Part shown: positions 13,825 to 25,367 of the stretch, in pieces | Layout: each line of letters starts with the position of its first letter | Numbering within the stretch: position 1 is the stretch's first letter | Assembly: GCF_045679555.1 (NCBI RefSeq) | Contig: NC_092090.1 | Location: 34,630,309-34,694,308 of the forward strand | Reading direction: 5' to 3' | Length of the DNA: 64,000 nucleotides | Source: Salvelinus alpinus | Taxonomy: Eukaryota > Chordata > Actinopteri > Salmoniformes > Salmonidae | Position numbers and translations under genes: made by a program | The notes under the pieces: generated by a model | Database searches by the model: none | The model's input: the letters and a program-made list of their open reading frames with translations, nothing else | What the model was told of the DNA's origin: nothing

Positions 13825-16116
13825 GCACTAACAATGACCCACATAAAATTGGGTAAGGAAAATGAGAATAAACACTATAAAATGACAGCAGGGGCACAAC
13901 AATCATGTGAATATAACCTTTTGGGGATACTGTACATAGACGGGAGGGGTGGACACTGACCAACTAGTGAAATACTCCTATAAAGCCCCTGAAAGTACAT
14001 GCAATATCAAAAATGAAATACTAAAACTATCCAGTATACTATAATAGCACAGACCTTACAGACTGGACAATACTGATTATGATTAAAAGGATACTGTCTA
14101 CATATAATTGAATTATGTGTATAGTTATTCTATTGCATATTGTGCCAGGTAAACAGAGATCTGTTTCCGCTCTGTTATTGACTCCTCATTTCCCTTTGGC
14201 ATACAGTATATCCTGTACTGTATTCTCCCTCAACACTCATGCCCTCTCCTGCCCGCTATTCTCCCTCCCTTCCTGAATCCTGACACAGCTAGCATACCCT
14301 GCTGACAACCCCCAGAGAGAGAGAGAGAGGCTGTGAGGGGAGAATAAGGACTATAAGGGGTAATGTCAACTGGGTTCAACATGACGGCATGGTATCAGGT
14401 GGCTTGTGGGTAGGCAGGCTACAACATAAGCAGACAGCACAAAAGTACACTAAGAGGTATGGTTAATGCAGTCTTCACCTATGGTGACCAGATGTGTCTG
14501 TCCACAAAGATGAAAAGTAGAAGCCTCTGACACTCACTTCGGTTTGTACTGCTATTAACAACGCTACTGAGATAGAACAAAACAAATCCACACCAAATAC
14601 TCAATCATAACCTATGTAAACATAGCCTACTTCTTACAGTTAGAGAGCTAAATGCGTTTGTAATAAATGAATTACAAACAGTTTACAACTATCCAGGTTT
14701 GTGCATTGCCAAATGTTCCGATTCACATCAACACTGCTATGGTCACAAGCTTAATTCCTTGGCTTAGATGAAAACCTATGATGAAAGACTTTCCATGAAG
14801 TGTCCAGATGAGCTCAGCAGAAAGAAAGGATGTGGGTAGAAAGGTAACTTCCACACAAAGCTACTTCCATAATAGGACTGTTCCCTGGACCCTGGACCCT
14901 GGCTGTCAGTCTATCTGTCTGTCTCTCTCTGCTCTGGACAGCTGTCCAGCAAGGCAGCAGCAGCCAGCCCATAATTCATTTAGCACGATAGGACTAGGGA
15001 GCTCACTATCTAGAAATATGTGTCCTGATCACTGGCTTCAAGTTATTCATGGCAAGGCTGATGCATTGTATGTGTCATAACATACATTAATGGCATGCAT
15101 AGAAAACATTACGACAAACAGATGACATACCTAAGAGCTTTTCATAGTCACAAGTCAGATTTCCTGACACATTACTGGTACGCAGTGTGAAAGCCACTGT
15201 CTGTCGAGGCTGTCTGGCATTCCCATTTTTTGTATTGAATTACTCAACGTTATTTCCCTTCCCCCTGTCTACCTTCTACACCAGGACTGGTAAATCCCCC
15301 TTTTCCTCACGCCCTGCGCTACCCAGCTTATTTTGGCCAGCTTAATGTCAGAGGTCAGATCAAACTCATTTGACCACACCTGCAGCCTGAGACATGCAAA
15401 AGGCAGGAATTATTTCAGCACACTAATGAGTGCAATAAATCTGTACTCTATCTTCACTCAGCAGATCCATTTACATTTGTTGTGGATTTATAGGTTGTGG
15501 TATCACGTACACAAATGGTATTACCTAAACTTAAGGTGTTTGCTGGAAAAGTCTGATATTGCTCATACTTTTCCCTCCATTTTAAGTATCAAGTATTTCT
15601 CTTGTCTTTCCCCAACGTCGGTTATAGTTTCCTCTCTAGCCAGCTTAGTATCAAAGACTATCGTATCCCTCCAGGATGCTGTACCTGCCAAGAAAGCCCA
15701 GCTGCTCTGCTCTGACAGTCAGATGATAGACATCATCAGACCAGTGGTTCTGAAGCCCCGTCCTCTAACGCAGCATTGAACCACTGGTCTGATGATAACT
15801 CTAACCTCAAGGAGAAATATAAAGCAAAGCCTTATATAAAAGTTGAGACATTGAGATATGGGTAAAGAAATTATAATAGCATTGTAACCCTCTGTAAAAC
15901 AACAATGACATTACATCGGCTTGGTGAATTAACTTTTATTTGATAAAACCGATTCTAAGTGGGGAAAAAGTGACAAAGTAAAAGTCCAAATTGTTGCTAC
16001 AGGGAAATGAATGATAGGGTAGGTACAGTATGTCATTGTTTGGGAGTCACTGAAAGTCCTAGACATCCAGGCAGATTGTGTTATTCTTGGTGGTGGTTAC
16101 CTGTCATATTCTAGAA
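13825..16116. other. No recognised gene
   Basis: This is mixed sequence without clear repeats or exons. A GA run is at 14312-14330, and a 19-bp perfect hairpin is at 15732-15796. The longest frame (15333-15779) has no family match and no splice context. An upstream non-coding exon of cd276 may lie here but cannot be seen. Confidence 0.4.
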
Positions 16117-16369
16117 CAGGGGTTCCCAAACCTTTTCACTCAGGCAGACCCCCCTTCCAGAATGGGGGAACACCCCTAGTTGATCTGGACATTTCTAACA
16201 AGTCATAAATAGCTCTCTCAGGTCTGCAATGACTGACATGATAAGAGGAACTGATGATGCACTACCCAATTTAGAAATTGCACCTTGTGCATTCTACTAT
16301 TAAAGCTATCAGGAGTAAGTTGAAAAACGGACTAAGTTCATTAAACGCCCCACAGTTTAGGAACCTCTG
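16117..16369. mobile_element. hAT-type MITE, 253 bp, with perfect 8-bp target duplication
   Basis: The termini are CAGGGGTTCCCAAAC and GTTTAGGAACCTCTG. The flanks TTCTAGAA (16109-16116) and TTCTAGAA (16370-16377) are identical. There is no coding capacity. It appears related by its ends to the element at 49850-50042. Confidence 0.85.
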
Positions 16370-16763
16370 TTCTAGAAGACCTTATCATACTTTATAATCA
16401 CCCAGGTTGTTTGCCCTATGTTGCCCTGGGCTTGAACATTTTCCCCCTCCCATCTCTGGGTAATGCTGCTATGTGTTCCAAGTTCCAACCACCCACTGGG
16501 CACAGATGTCAAATCAAATCAAATGTTATTAGTCACATGCTCCGAATACAACAGGTATTCACCTTACAGTGAAATGCTTACTTACGAGCGCCCAACCAAC
16601 AATGCAGTTTCAGATAAATACAGATAAGAATAAGAGATAAAAGTAACAAGTAATTAAAGAGCAGCAGTAAAATAACAATAGCGAGACTATATACAGGGGG
16701 TACCGATACAGAGTCAATGTGCGGTGGCACCGGTTAGTCGAGGTAATATGTACATGTAGGTAG

Positions 16764-18181
16764 TAGAGATGAAACGGTATGAAAATTTCATATCACGATT
16801 ATAGTGACCAAAATTATCAGGGTTATCAGTATTATCAAGGTGTTGTTAAAACGTGCTGGAAATTTTCAAAAAGTACTGATACCCACACTGAAATCATTTC
16901 ACCAAGTTTTATATTGAAATCCAACAAACAACAAATAAAATTAGCAGCACTATGCACTTTTTTGTGTGCATAAACACTAAAATAATAACATAAACATTAA
17001 AGATGGCACCATGTGGCCATGAGAGGTATAAGTTTCCCTAGTGCAGCTTTAAATGAACACAACCTTAAGTAAGCAAATCAAATAAACAAACAGCAAATAA
17101 AATGAGCAGCACTCACTTTGTAGTGAGGCACGGCAACCTTCATCAGCCTCAGAAAGCCAGGCCTCTAAACAATTTGAAATGGCATCATGTCCTTTGCAAT
17201 GTAATATGAAAGGGCTGCAGTGAAGTCTTGAGCATTTTTTGATGTGGGTGCATAAGCAGCCTGCCTTTTAAATGTTTGATCGAGTGTCTGTGTCACAACT
17301 GTAGATGAGGAGGGACCAGTAGCATCACTGGGTTTGCCTGCTGCACGCCCACTCTGTAAACAAGGGAATAGAAAATGTATTATTATTATTAGTGTTGTTA
17401 CATTATAATTCTAATTATTCACTTACACACACACACACAGTCTATCTTCTGTGTTGCATTGAGTATATGCAATGACCCCATGCATAAATACAAATGAAGA
17501 CAGTGATAATTGCAATGAGCCGAACAATTGACATAAATACAGGAGTCTTGTTTATAGTGTTTCTCCTGTTGGAACCCTTTTACAACCAAGTCGACGACTG
17601 CCGGATTTTAATTTAACATAATATTTTGCTAGGGTGACTAAACTACATAACGTGTTATCGTGTGCAATGGGCGAAGAGTCCACAGACACACGACGCATAC
17701 ATCAGCATAATAACGTGTAGTGTTTTTACAAGAGTAGGTAACACTGAAAGCTTCAGTTTACATTATTAACAAGCTATTATCAAGTTAGACAGACAAACCA
17801 TGACATTTTCCCCCATTTCGAAGTCCCCCCATCATGCATTGAGCTAAAAGTTAACTTACCTTGCATTCACTATAAAGTAGTGCGTGGTGGTCACAAAGCT
17901 GACTCAAGAGATTTGAAGTGTTGCCCCAGTGATTTGTTTTTGCATGTTCTGCAGACAGGGTGACCATCTTCAATTAAGTTTCCCTCAGCAGTCTTGTAAA
18001 ACCCAAAATACGACCCCACTTCCGATTTGGTCCTCTTAGAAGGCTGAAAAAACTCCCGAGCACTGTCAATGCCTTCTGCTGTGTTTTCACACAAAACTAT
18101 TTTTAAAATTTGAAACGGTAATACTAATCGCTGGGAATTTTACTGCGGTTTATCGTGAAACCGGTAAACGTTTCATCCCTA
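16764..18181 (-). mobile_element. Non-autonomous hAT (ZBED-type) transposon inserted in the LINE
   Basis: The terminal inverted repeats are TAGAGATGAAACG at the left and CGTTTCATCCCTA at the right. The flanking 8-bp duplications GTAGGTAG (16756-16763 and 18182-18189) are identical, which is diagnostic for hAT. The minus-strand frame at 17891-18094 has a BED-finger-like start, VGSYFGFYKTAEGN followed by PVCRTCKNK, as in ZBED/hAT transposases. The catalytic domain is absent, so the copy cannot move by itself. Removing it restores the LINE sequence seen at 44579 onward. Confidence 0.88.
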
Positions 18182-18290
18182 GTAGGTAGAGTTATTAAAG
18201 TGACTATGCATAGATGACAACAGAGTAGCAGTGGTGTAAAGAGGGGGGCGGGGGGCAATGCAAATAAATTTGCCAAATTTAGCCATTCGA

Positions 18291-18638
18291 CTAAATGTTC
18301 AGGAGTCTTATGGCTTGGGGGTAGAAGCTATTTAGAAGCCTCTTGGACATAGACTTGGCGCTCCGGTACCACTTGCCGTGCGGTAGCAGAGAGAACAGTC
18401 TATGACTAGGGTGGCTGGAGTCTTTGACAATTTTTAGGGCCTTCCTCTGACACCACCTGGTATAGAGGTCCTGGATGGTAGGAAGCTTGGCCCCAGTGAT
18501 GTACTGGGCCATTCGCACTAACCTTTGTAGTGCCTTGCGGTCGGAGGCCGAGCAGTTGCCATACCAGGCAGTGATGCAACCAGTCAGGATGCTCTCGATG
18601 GTGCAGCTGTAGAACCTTTTGAGGATCTCAGGACCCAT
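18291..18638 (-). pseudogene. LINE ORF2 C-terminal tail, frameshifted
   Basis: Continuation of the LINE protein beyond the reverse transcriptase. It reads YSCTIESILTGCITAWYGNC and QRLVRMAQYITG, the conserved C-terminal region of L2/CR1-type ORF2 proteins. It is separated from the main frame by stop codons around 18660-18716. Confidence 0.8.
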
Positions 18639-18716
18639 GCCAAATCTTTTTAGTTTCCTGAGGGGGAATAGGATTTGTCGTGCCCTCTACACGACTGTAT
18701 TGGTATGTTTGGACCA

Positions 18717-20057
18717 TTATAGTTTGTTGTTGATGTGGACACAGAGGAACTTGAAGCTCTCAACCTGCTCCACTACAGCCCCGTCGATGAGAATGGGGGC
18801 GTGCTCGGTCCTCCTTTTCCTGTAGTCCACAATCATCTCCTTAGTCTTGGTTACGTTGAGGGATAGGTTGTTATTCTGGCACCACACGGCCAGGTCTCTG
18901 ACCTCCCTATAGGCTGTCTCGTCGTTGTCTGTGATCAGGCCTACCACTGTTGTATCGTCTGCAAACTTAATGATGGTGTTGGAGTCGTGCCTGGCCATGC
19001 AGTCGTGGGTGAACAGGGAGTACAAGAGGGGACTGAGCACACACCCCTGTGGAGCTCCAGTGTTGAGGATCAGTGTGGCAGATGTGTTGCTACCTACACT
19101 CAGCACCTGGGGGCGGCCCGTCAGGAAGTCCAGGATCCAGTTGCAGAGGGAGGTGTTTAGTCCCAGGATCCTTAGCTTAGTGATGAGCTTTGAGGGTATT
19201 ATGGTGTTGAACGCTGAGCTGTAGTCAATGAATAGCATTCTCACATAAGTGTTCCTTTTGTCCAGGTGGGAAAGTGCAGTGTGGAGTGCAATAGAGATTG
19301 CATCATCTGTGGATCTGTTTGGGCGGTATGCAAATTGGAGTGGGTCTAGGGTTTCTGGGATAATGGTGTTGATGTGAGCCATTACCAACCTTTCAAAGCA
19401 CTTCATGGCTACGGACGTGAGTGCTACGGGTCTGTAGTCACTTAGGCAGGTTGCCTTTGTGTTCTTGGGCACAGGGACTATGGTGATCTGCTTGAAACAT
19501 GTTGGTATTACAGACTCAATCAGGGACATGTTGAAAATGTCAGTGAAGACACCTGCCAGTTGGTCAGCACATGCCCGGAGCACACGTCCTGGTAATCCGT
19601 CTGGCCCCGCAGCCTTGTGTATGTTGACCTGTTTAAAGGTTTTACTCACGTCGGCTACGGAGAGCGCGATCACACAGCCGTACGGAACAGCTGATGCTCT
19701 CATGCATGCCTCAGTGTTGCTTGTCTCGAAGCGAGCATAGAAGTGATTTAGCTCGTCTGGTAGGCTCGTGTCACTGGGCAGCTCGCAGCTGTGCTTCCCT
19801 TTGTAGTCTGTAATAGTTTGCAAGCCCTGCCACATAAGATGAGCGTCGGAGCCGGTGTAGTATGATTCAATCTTAGCCCTGTATTGACACTTTGCCTGTT
19901 TGATGGTTCGTCGCAAGGCATAGCAGGATTTCTTGTAAGCTTCCGGGTTAGAGTCCCGCACCTTGAAAGCGGCAGCTCTACCCTTTAGCTCAGTGTGAAT
20001 GTTGCCTGTAATCCATGACTTCTGGTTGGGGTATGTACGTACAGTCACTCGATGCAC
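18717..20057 (-). pseudogene. LINE reverse transcriptase frame (446 residues)
   Basis: This is a non-LTR retrotransposon reverse transcriptase. Visible motifs in order are AAGPDGLPGRVL, the YRPVALTS box, LQFAYRPNRSTDDA, FIDYSSAFNTI with the first catalytic Asp, GAPQGCVLSPLLY, and the active-site box KFADDTTVVG, followed by LSLNVTKTKEMIVDYR. The motif order and the FADD box place it in the L2/CR1 group. The frame is open across the whole polymerase domain. However, it lacks the endonuclease, which is in another frame at 20045-20584, and the C-terminal tail, so the gene is broken. It is a mobile element and not a host gene. Confidence 0.9.
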
Positions 20058-20584
20058 TTATTGATAAAGCCAGTGACTGATGTGGTGTACTCCTCAATGC
20101 CATCGGAAGAATCCCATAACATGTTCCAGTCTGTGATAGCAAAACAGTCCTGTAGTTTAGCATCTGCTTCATCTGACCACTTTTTTATAGACCGAGTCAC
20201 TGGTGCTTCCTGCTTCAATTTTTGCTTGTAAGCAGGAATCAGGAGGATAGAGCTGTGGTCGGATTTACCAAATGGAGGGCGAGGGAGAGCTTTGTACGCG
20301 TCTCTGTGTGTGGAGTACAGGTGATCTAGAATTTTCTTCCCTCTGGTTGCACATTTAACATGTTGATAGAAATTTGGTAGAACTGATTTAAGTTTCCCTG
20401 CATTAAAGTCTCCGGCCACTACGAGCGCCGCCTCTGGGTGAGTGGTTTTCTGTTTACTTATTTCCTTATACAGCTGACTGAGTGCGGTCTTAGTGCCAGC
20501 ATCTGTCTGTGGTGGTAAATAAACAGCCACGAAAAGTATAGCTGTAAACTCTCTAGGCAAGTAGTGTGGCCTGCAATTTATCAC
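20045..20584 (-). pseudogene. LINE endonuclease frame (179 residues)
   Basis: Apurinic/apyrimidinic-type endonuclease domain of the same LINE. FVAVYLPPQ, VVAGDFNAG and FGKSDHSSILLIP correspond to conserved endonuclease blocks, including the catalytic Asp-Phe-Asn and Ser-Asp-His signatures. The N-terminal part (FTESWLNDD) continues in a different frame at 20855-20625. The 3' end overlaps the start of the polymerase frame in another frame by 13 bases, which fits a small indel. Confidence 0.85.
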
Positions 20585-21247
20585 AATATACTCTACTTCA
20601 GGCGAGCAAAATCTAGAGACTTCCTTAGATTTTGTGCACCAGCTGTTGTTTACAAATATGCACAGACCGCCCCCCCCTCGTCTTACCGGAGTGTGCTGTT
20701 CTATCTTGCCGGTGCAGCGTGTATCCCGCTAGCTGAATATCCATGTCGTCATTCAGCCACGATTCCGTGAAACATATGAAATTATAGTTTTTGATGTCCC
20801 GTTGGTAGGATATTCGTGATTGTACCTCGTCTAATTTATTGTCCAATGATTGCACGTTGGTGAGTAGTATTTACGGTAACGGCAGCTTTCCCAGTCGCCT
20901 TCTCCGGGTCCTGACCAGGCAACCGGCTCTCTGTCCTCTGTACCTGCATCGCTTCCTCTTGCAAATAACAGGGATGTCGGTCCTGTGGTGTGTTTGGAGA
21001 ATGTCTTGTGCGTCGTCCTTGTTGTAGAAAAATCTTTGTCTAATCCGAGGTGAGTGATCGCTGTCCTGATATCCAGAAGCTCTTTTTTTGCCGTAAGATA
21101 CGGTTGCAGAAACATTATGTACAAAATAAGTTACAAATTACGCGGGGAAAAAACACATAATAGCACAATTGGTTGGGCGCCCGTAAAACTGCTGCCATTT
21201 CTTCCGGCGCCAGTTTCAAGCTTTACAGTCTATAATTAAGTTTGGAG

Positions 21248-23022
21248 CAGTGGGTGCTCCTCAGAGGAGGAAGGGGAGGTCCATCCTACTCAGTGAATTT
21301 CAGATAAATAAAAATAGTGAAACATTAAAAAGTTCTTATTTTTAGATACAACTATACGAAATATATTCAAGTTATCAAATAACTGATAAAAAAACACACT
21401 GTTTTGCAATGAAGGTCTACAATAGCCTCAACAGCACTCTCAGGGGTAGCACCATGGTGTAGCCGTAGGACAGCTATTTCCCTCTACTCTGGGTAGATTG
21501 ACTTCAGTACAAAACCTAGAAGGCTTAAGGTTCTCACCACCTTCCATAGACTTACAGTACACAGTAATTATGACAACTTGCGGAGGATGTCCTTCAACCT
21601 ATCAGAGCTCTTGCAGCATGAACTGACCTGTTGTCCACTCAATCAAAGGATCAGAAAATGAATCAAGTACTGAAATCATAAGCTACCGCTAGCTAGCACT
21701 GCAGTGAAAAAAATAGTTGACTCAAAGAGAGCGATAAAGACAATAGTTGAACAGTTTTGACCAAATTAATTTTTTCAAAAATTAAGAAAGAGCATCAGAA
21801 AGAGATAGCTATATTTCGTTATCTTTTTTCACCTTCACTTTCACTTACTTAGCTAGCTAATGCAGCTAGCTAGTTTAGCCTACTCAAACACATGGCTCTA
21901 ACATAGGAATGCTATTTATGTTACCTAGCTAGCTATGGCTATCCAACACTGGACCTCTTCCAAGTCAAGGTATGCTTTCGGTTTTATTCATTTATTGCCA
22001 CCAGGGCACGCTGGTGTAACTGCTAAATTGCTTGCTGACTGTACAATGTACTGCATGATTGTAGCGGGTTTACTAGTAGCTATGTTGACTATGATGTTAG
22101 CTAATATGGTGACAACGACGTAGGCTGTGTAGCGGTTAGCGGTTATGGTTTGCCTGGTCACAGACAGCTGTTGTGTTGTGCACTGAAGTCCACAAGCGAA
22201 GGGAAAAGATGAGAGGAGGAGAGTGTGTAGATGCGAGAAGGAATTATACAATGAACAGTAATGATGCTGTTTGTATGTGGCTGCTATGAAAGTGAACTGT
22301 GTGTGCGGGTGATGAGAGGTGTACTCATTCCACCAATTACGTTGAAAAACATTTCTTAAATGGAAGCAAGCAGAACGAAATGGGGATAAACCTACCTGAA
22401 TTTGTCTGTTTCATTTAAGAAGAGATCTAGGCAAGTGCTTTGGTCAAATGTGATATACAGTACAACACCGCCATTGTGACATTAACTTACTGAGACTTAA
22501 ATCAAAGTTACTTAACAGTGTATTAATTGTTAATGAGTTTCTTAAACGAGTCTATTGTCTTTTGTTCGAATAAGATGCAGTAGTAGCCATATATCCAATC
22601 ATGCGGCGTTTCTGCTTCATTCACTCCAGCTGTTGCTTACATCTGCAAGCACAACGAAATGTTCGTGGCTCATTCTCAAAATCAACAGAAAATCGAAACG
22701 ACGCTTTATTACATGGTTACACCACGTTTTACTTAATTTTCTTTGACTAATGTAGATAAAAAATAATGTGAAAACTTACCATGTTAGGGGAATGCAACTT
22801 ATGAATCACCAACCATCCAGCGGCAGTGCTTTCTTATACAAAATAAGCGCTAATAGTTCAACCCGTTTGACTTGAGAAAGTAATAGTTCGGCTACAGGAA
22901 TTGAAAAACCTTACATTCAGCAGGATTCATTCGATTCTAAGAAACCACTCCCATACGGTGCTTTGTCCAGTATGATGTCACGCGTACGAGAAAAGTGTTT
23001 GCCCCCCCGACACCCACCACTG
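21248..23022. mobile_element. Putative DNA transposon, about 1.8 kb
   Basis: The left end CAGTGGGTGCTCC and the right end CACCCACCACTG form an imperfect inverted repeat. The intervening sequence is AT-rich with no transposase frame. I recognise the left portion as a repeated teleost sequence from general familiarity only. The target duplication is not clear, so the boundaries are tentative. Confidence 0.5.
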
Positions 23023-24231
23023 GTTAATGTTAACCCTTTATTTAAATGTTTTATTATTTAACCTTTATTTAACCCTTTAAGTTGAAGGCAAGCATGCGGT
23101 ATATTAAACACCTGTGGTGCTCGTCAATTTTCATATTCTATAATATTTTGTACATCTCAAATTCTTCATACACAACTATATCGTTCTGAATATACTAAGG
23201 CTAATAGTAATACGTGTAATACCTTGATTACACATTTTTGTCTGATGAAGGGTCATATGCTTTGATGAAAATAACAAACTGGACAGGCAATAGTGTTGTA
23301 TGAACTAGATGCCATTGTTGAACTGGACGTTTGCAATAAATGTCACTAAAACAAAGAGAGCTGGTTTTACACTGCTATAATATTCACTCTTTGTCCCAGA
23401 CATGAAGGCTGGATAGCTGTGTTGGAAAGAACATCCTGAGCCAATGCATTCAGCAGGAAAAGTCATCTGGGTATTTTAAGACATTAAGGTTTCCTGCTTT
23501 TCTCCTCGACAGCTCCTCTTTTGTTATTACGTTCTGATACTCCAAGAACACATTAGACACTATCACTTCAAAGGATGTCATTTCGCTACACCCGCAATAA
23601 CATCTGCTAAATATGTGTATGTGACCAATAAAATTTGATATGATTTGATTTTGATTTGATGGGCTCTGCTGAACTCAGCTGTGTGAGAAATTATGCTGGA
23701 TCCAAATAATGAACCCTTCTGCACCTAAATGAATAACACAATCTTGCATCTGAATCCTGTCTGACTCCCGATGCTTCGCACCCTCCTGACAAGACCTTAG
23801 AGTCCATCACCTTACAAATTGTTACTTTCGTTTTCAATATCACATTTAATTGTTATTTCCTAACAACAACAAGAAACATTTTTATTTCAAATTATGTTTT
23901 GATAAAAGCCTAAAAATCATTCCGTTTTTTGTTTCATCTTGGGGGCAAAATGACTCCAGCTGGTAATAATCATGTAAAATATGTTGGAAGTTTGAGGGTT
24001 AAAATAATTTGATAATGTCATTGGAAAGTAGGCTTTGCAGTTATTGGTCTTTACCCAATAACTGACCTAATGTGCAACAAGGGGTGTGGAGGGTCTTGAA
24101 ATTGCTGTAGAAAAGGTATAGTAAGTTAGATTTGCTACATCTACATTGCAGTTGTTGCATTTTGCTTCAGAAAGGACTGTGATAGCAAATAAACTATACA
24201 TTCGCCATCAGATTTGCCACCAATGCTCCTT
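23023..24231. other. Intergenic, mostly unrecognised; short LINE tail at about 23578-23660
   Basis: At 23584-23660 the sequence TTTCGCTACACCCGCAATAA, followed by GTGACCAATAAAATTTGAT and TGATTTGAT repeats, matches the tail of the LINE at 8640-9393. The rest shows no recognisable feature. Confidence 0.6.
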
Positions 24232-24912
24232 ATAGGACACATCACTGCACTCTATACTCCTCTGTAAACTGGTCATCTCTGTATACCTGTCGCAAGACAC
24301 ACTGGTTGATGCTTATTTATATAACCCTCTTAGGCCTCACTCCCCCATATCTGAGATATGCTGTAGCCTTCATCCTCCACATACAACACCCGTTCTGCCA
24401 GTCACATTCTGTTAAAGGTCCCCAAAGCACACACATCCCTGGGTCGCGCTGCAACAAACAAGCTGCAACAACAAACGAGCTGCAACAAACACTCAAACTA
24501 GGCGGTTTTATCTCAATCTCTTCATTCAAAGACTCAATCATGGTCAGTTGACAGTTGTGGCTGCTTTGTGTGATGTATTGTTATCTCTACCTTATTGCCC
24601 TTTGTGCTGTTGTCTGTGCCCAATAATGTGTGTATGTTTTGTGCTCCTACCATGTTGGGTTGCTACCATGTTGTTGTTATGTTGTGTTGCTACCATGCTG
24701 TGTTGTCATGTGTTGCTGCCTTGCTATGTTGTTGTCTTAGGTCTCTCTTTATATAGTGTTGTGTTGTCTCTCTTGTTGTGATGTGTGTTTTGTCCTATCT
24801 TTATATTGTATTTATTTTTTATTTTAAATCTCAAGCCCGTCCCCGCAGGAGGCCGTTATTGTAAATAAGAATTTGTTCTTAACTGACTTGCCTAGTTAAA
24901 TAAAGGTTCAAT
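24232..24912 (+). mobile_element. 5'-truncated LINE (RSg-1-like) 3' end sharing its tail with HpaI SINEs
   Basis: The 5' part retains decayed coding-like sequence (frame at 24306-24551, including ILHIQHPFCQSHSVKGPQST). A long pyrimidine/GT-rich 3' UTR follows with repeated GTTGCTACCATG motifs. The last 60 bases (AAATAAGAATTTGTTCTTAA, then CTGACTTGCCTAG) are almost identical to the SINE tails at 3389 and 5386. This is the LINE-SINE tail sharing known for salmonids. Confidence 0.75.
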
Positions 24913-24944
24913 AAAATAAAAAATACATTGTTGCCATCATGTAT

Positions 24945-25230
24945 ATTCCATTACTTCCGCTTTGGTCAGCGTGATTGTGGACCACGTGAATAACACGGAA
25001 GCAGATCGTGTCAACAAAGCAAATCGTGAGTCTGCAGTACAATTTTGCAATGAGTTTCATGTAAATCCATTCGTGGATGTAATAGGTTTTAGTGACTGCC
25101 ATACGAATGTTCTTTTTGAAAACGTCATCCAAACGGTCTTTACTTGCTAAAAATGTTCATGCCTAATGTTAGTGGCATTATAGAAGCGATAGCTAGCGTG
25201 CTAGCTTAATGGCTAATAGCGAACGGTAAC
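24945..25230 (+). promoter_or_regulatory. Probable ubl7 promoter / 5' non-coding exon region
   Basis: The sequence directly after the LINE tail contains an ETS-type ACTTCCGC (24953-24960) and an E-box CCACGTG (24980-24986), typical of housekeeping promoters. The first coding exon has an acceptor (CTGTCTAG at 25351-25358), so a non-coding first exon must end upstream. Its donor could not be fixed. The position is inferred from proximity and motifs only. Confidence 0.4.
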
Positions 25231-25367
25231 GTTAGCTGTGCATATCAGAAGATTAGACATTACTTTTCCTAACTTTAGCTAGTTTTAGATTCGTGAATGT
25301 GGTGCTGACTTCACTATGTTACCAATGTAGATTGTCGTTGTAACTTGTTCCTGTCTAGAAACAACTC

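Larger units (their letters stand above)
16509..21237 (-). mobile_element. Nearly full-length L2/CR1-type LINE, broken, with hAT insertion
   Basis: On the minus strand the 5' end lies near 21237 and the 3' end at 16509, where the tail is ATTTGATTTGATTTG-like. The apurinic endonuclease region runs from about 20855 to 20045: FTESWLND, then VVAGDFN, then KSDHSSILL. The reverse transcriptase follows at 20057-18717. A 1418-bp hAT element (16764-18181) interrupts the 3' UTR. Without it the LINE would be about 3.3 kb. Frameshifts between the frames and a stop after VHINNKL show that it is dead. Confidence 0.88.

Noticed and set aside
15333..15779. 148-residue plus-strand open frame
   Set aside because: No recognisable domain, no splice or promoter context, and composition like the surrounding intergenic DNA.
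18925..19740. Plus-strand frames opposite the LINE reverse transcriptase
   Set aside because: They are antisense shadows of the minus-strand polymerase frame.
24962..25150. 62-residue frame upstream of ubl7 as a coding first exon
   Set aside because: The ubl7 coding sequence already begins with the family's N-terminus at 25368, giving exactly 380 residues; this frame has no resemblance and is probably 5' non-coding.
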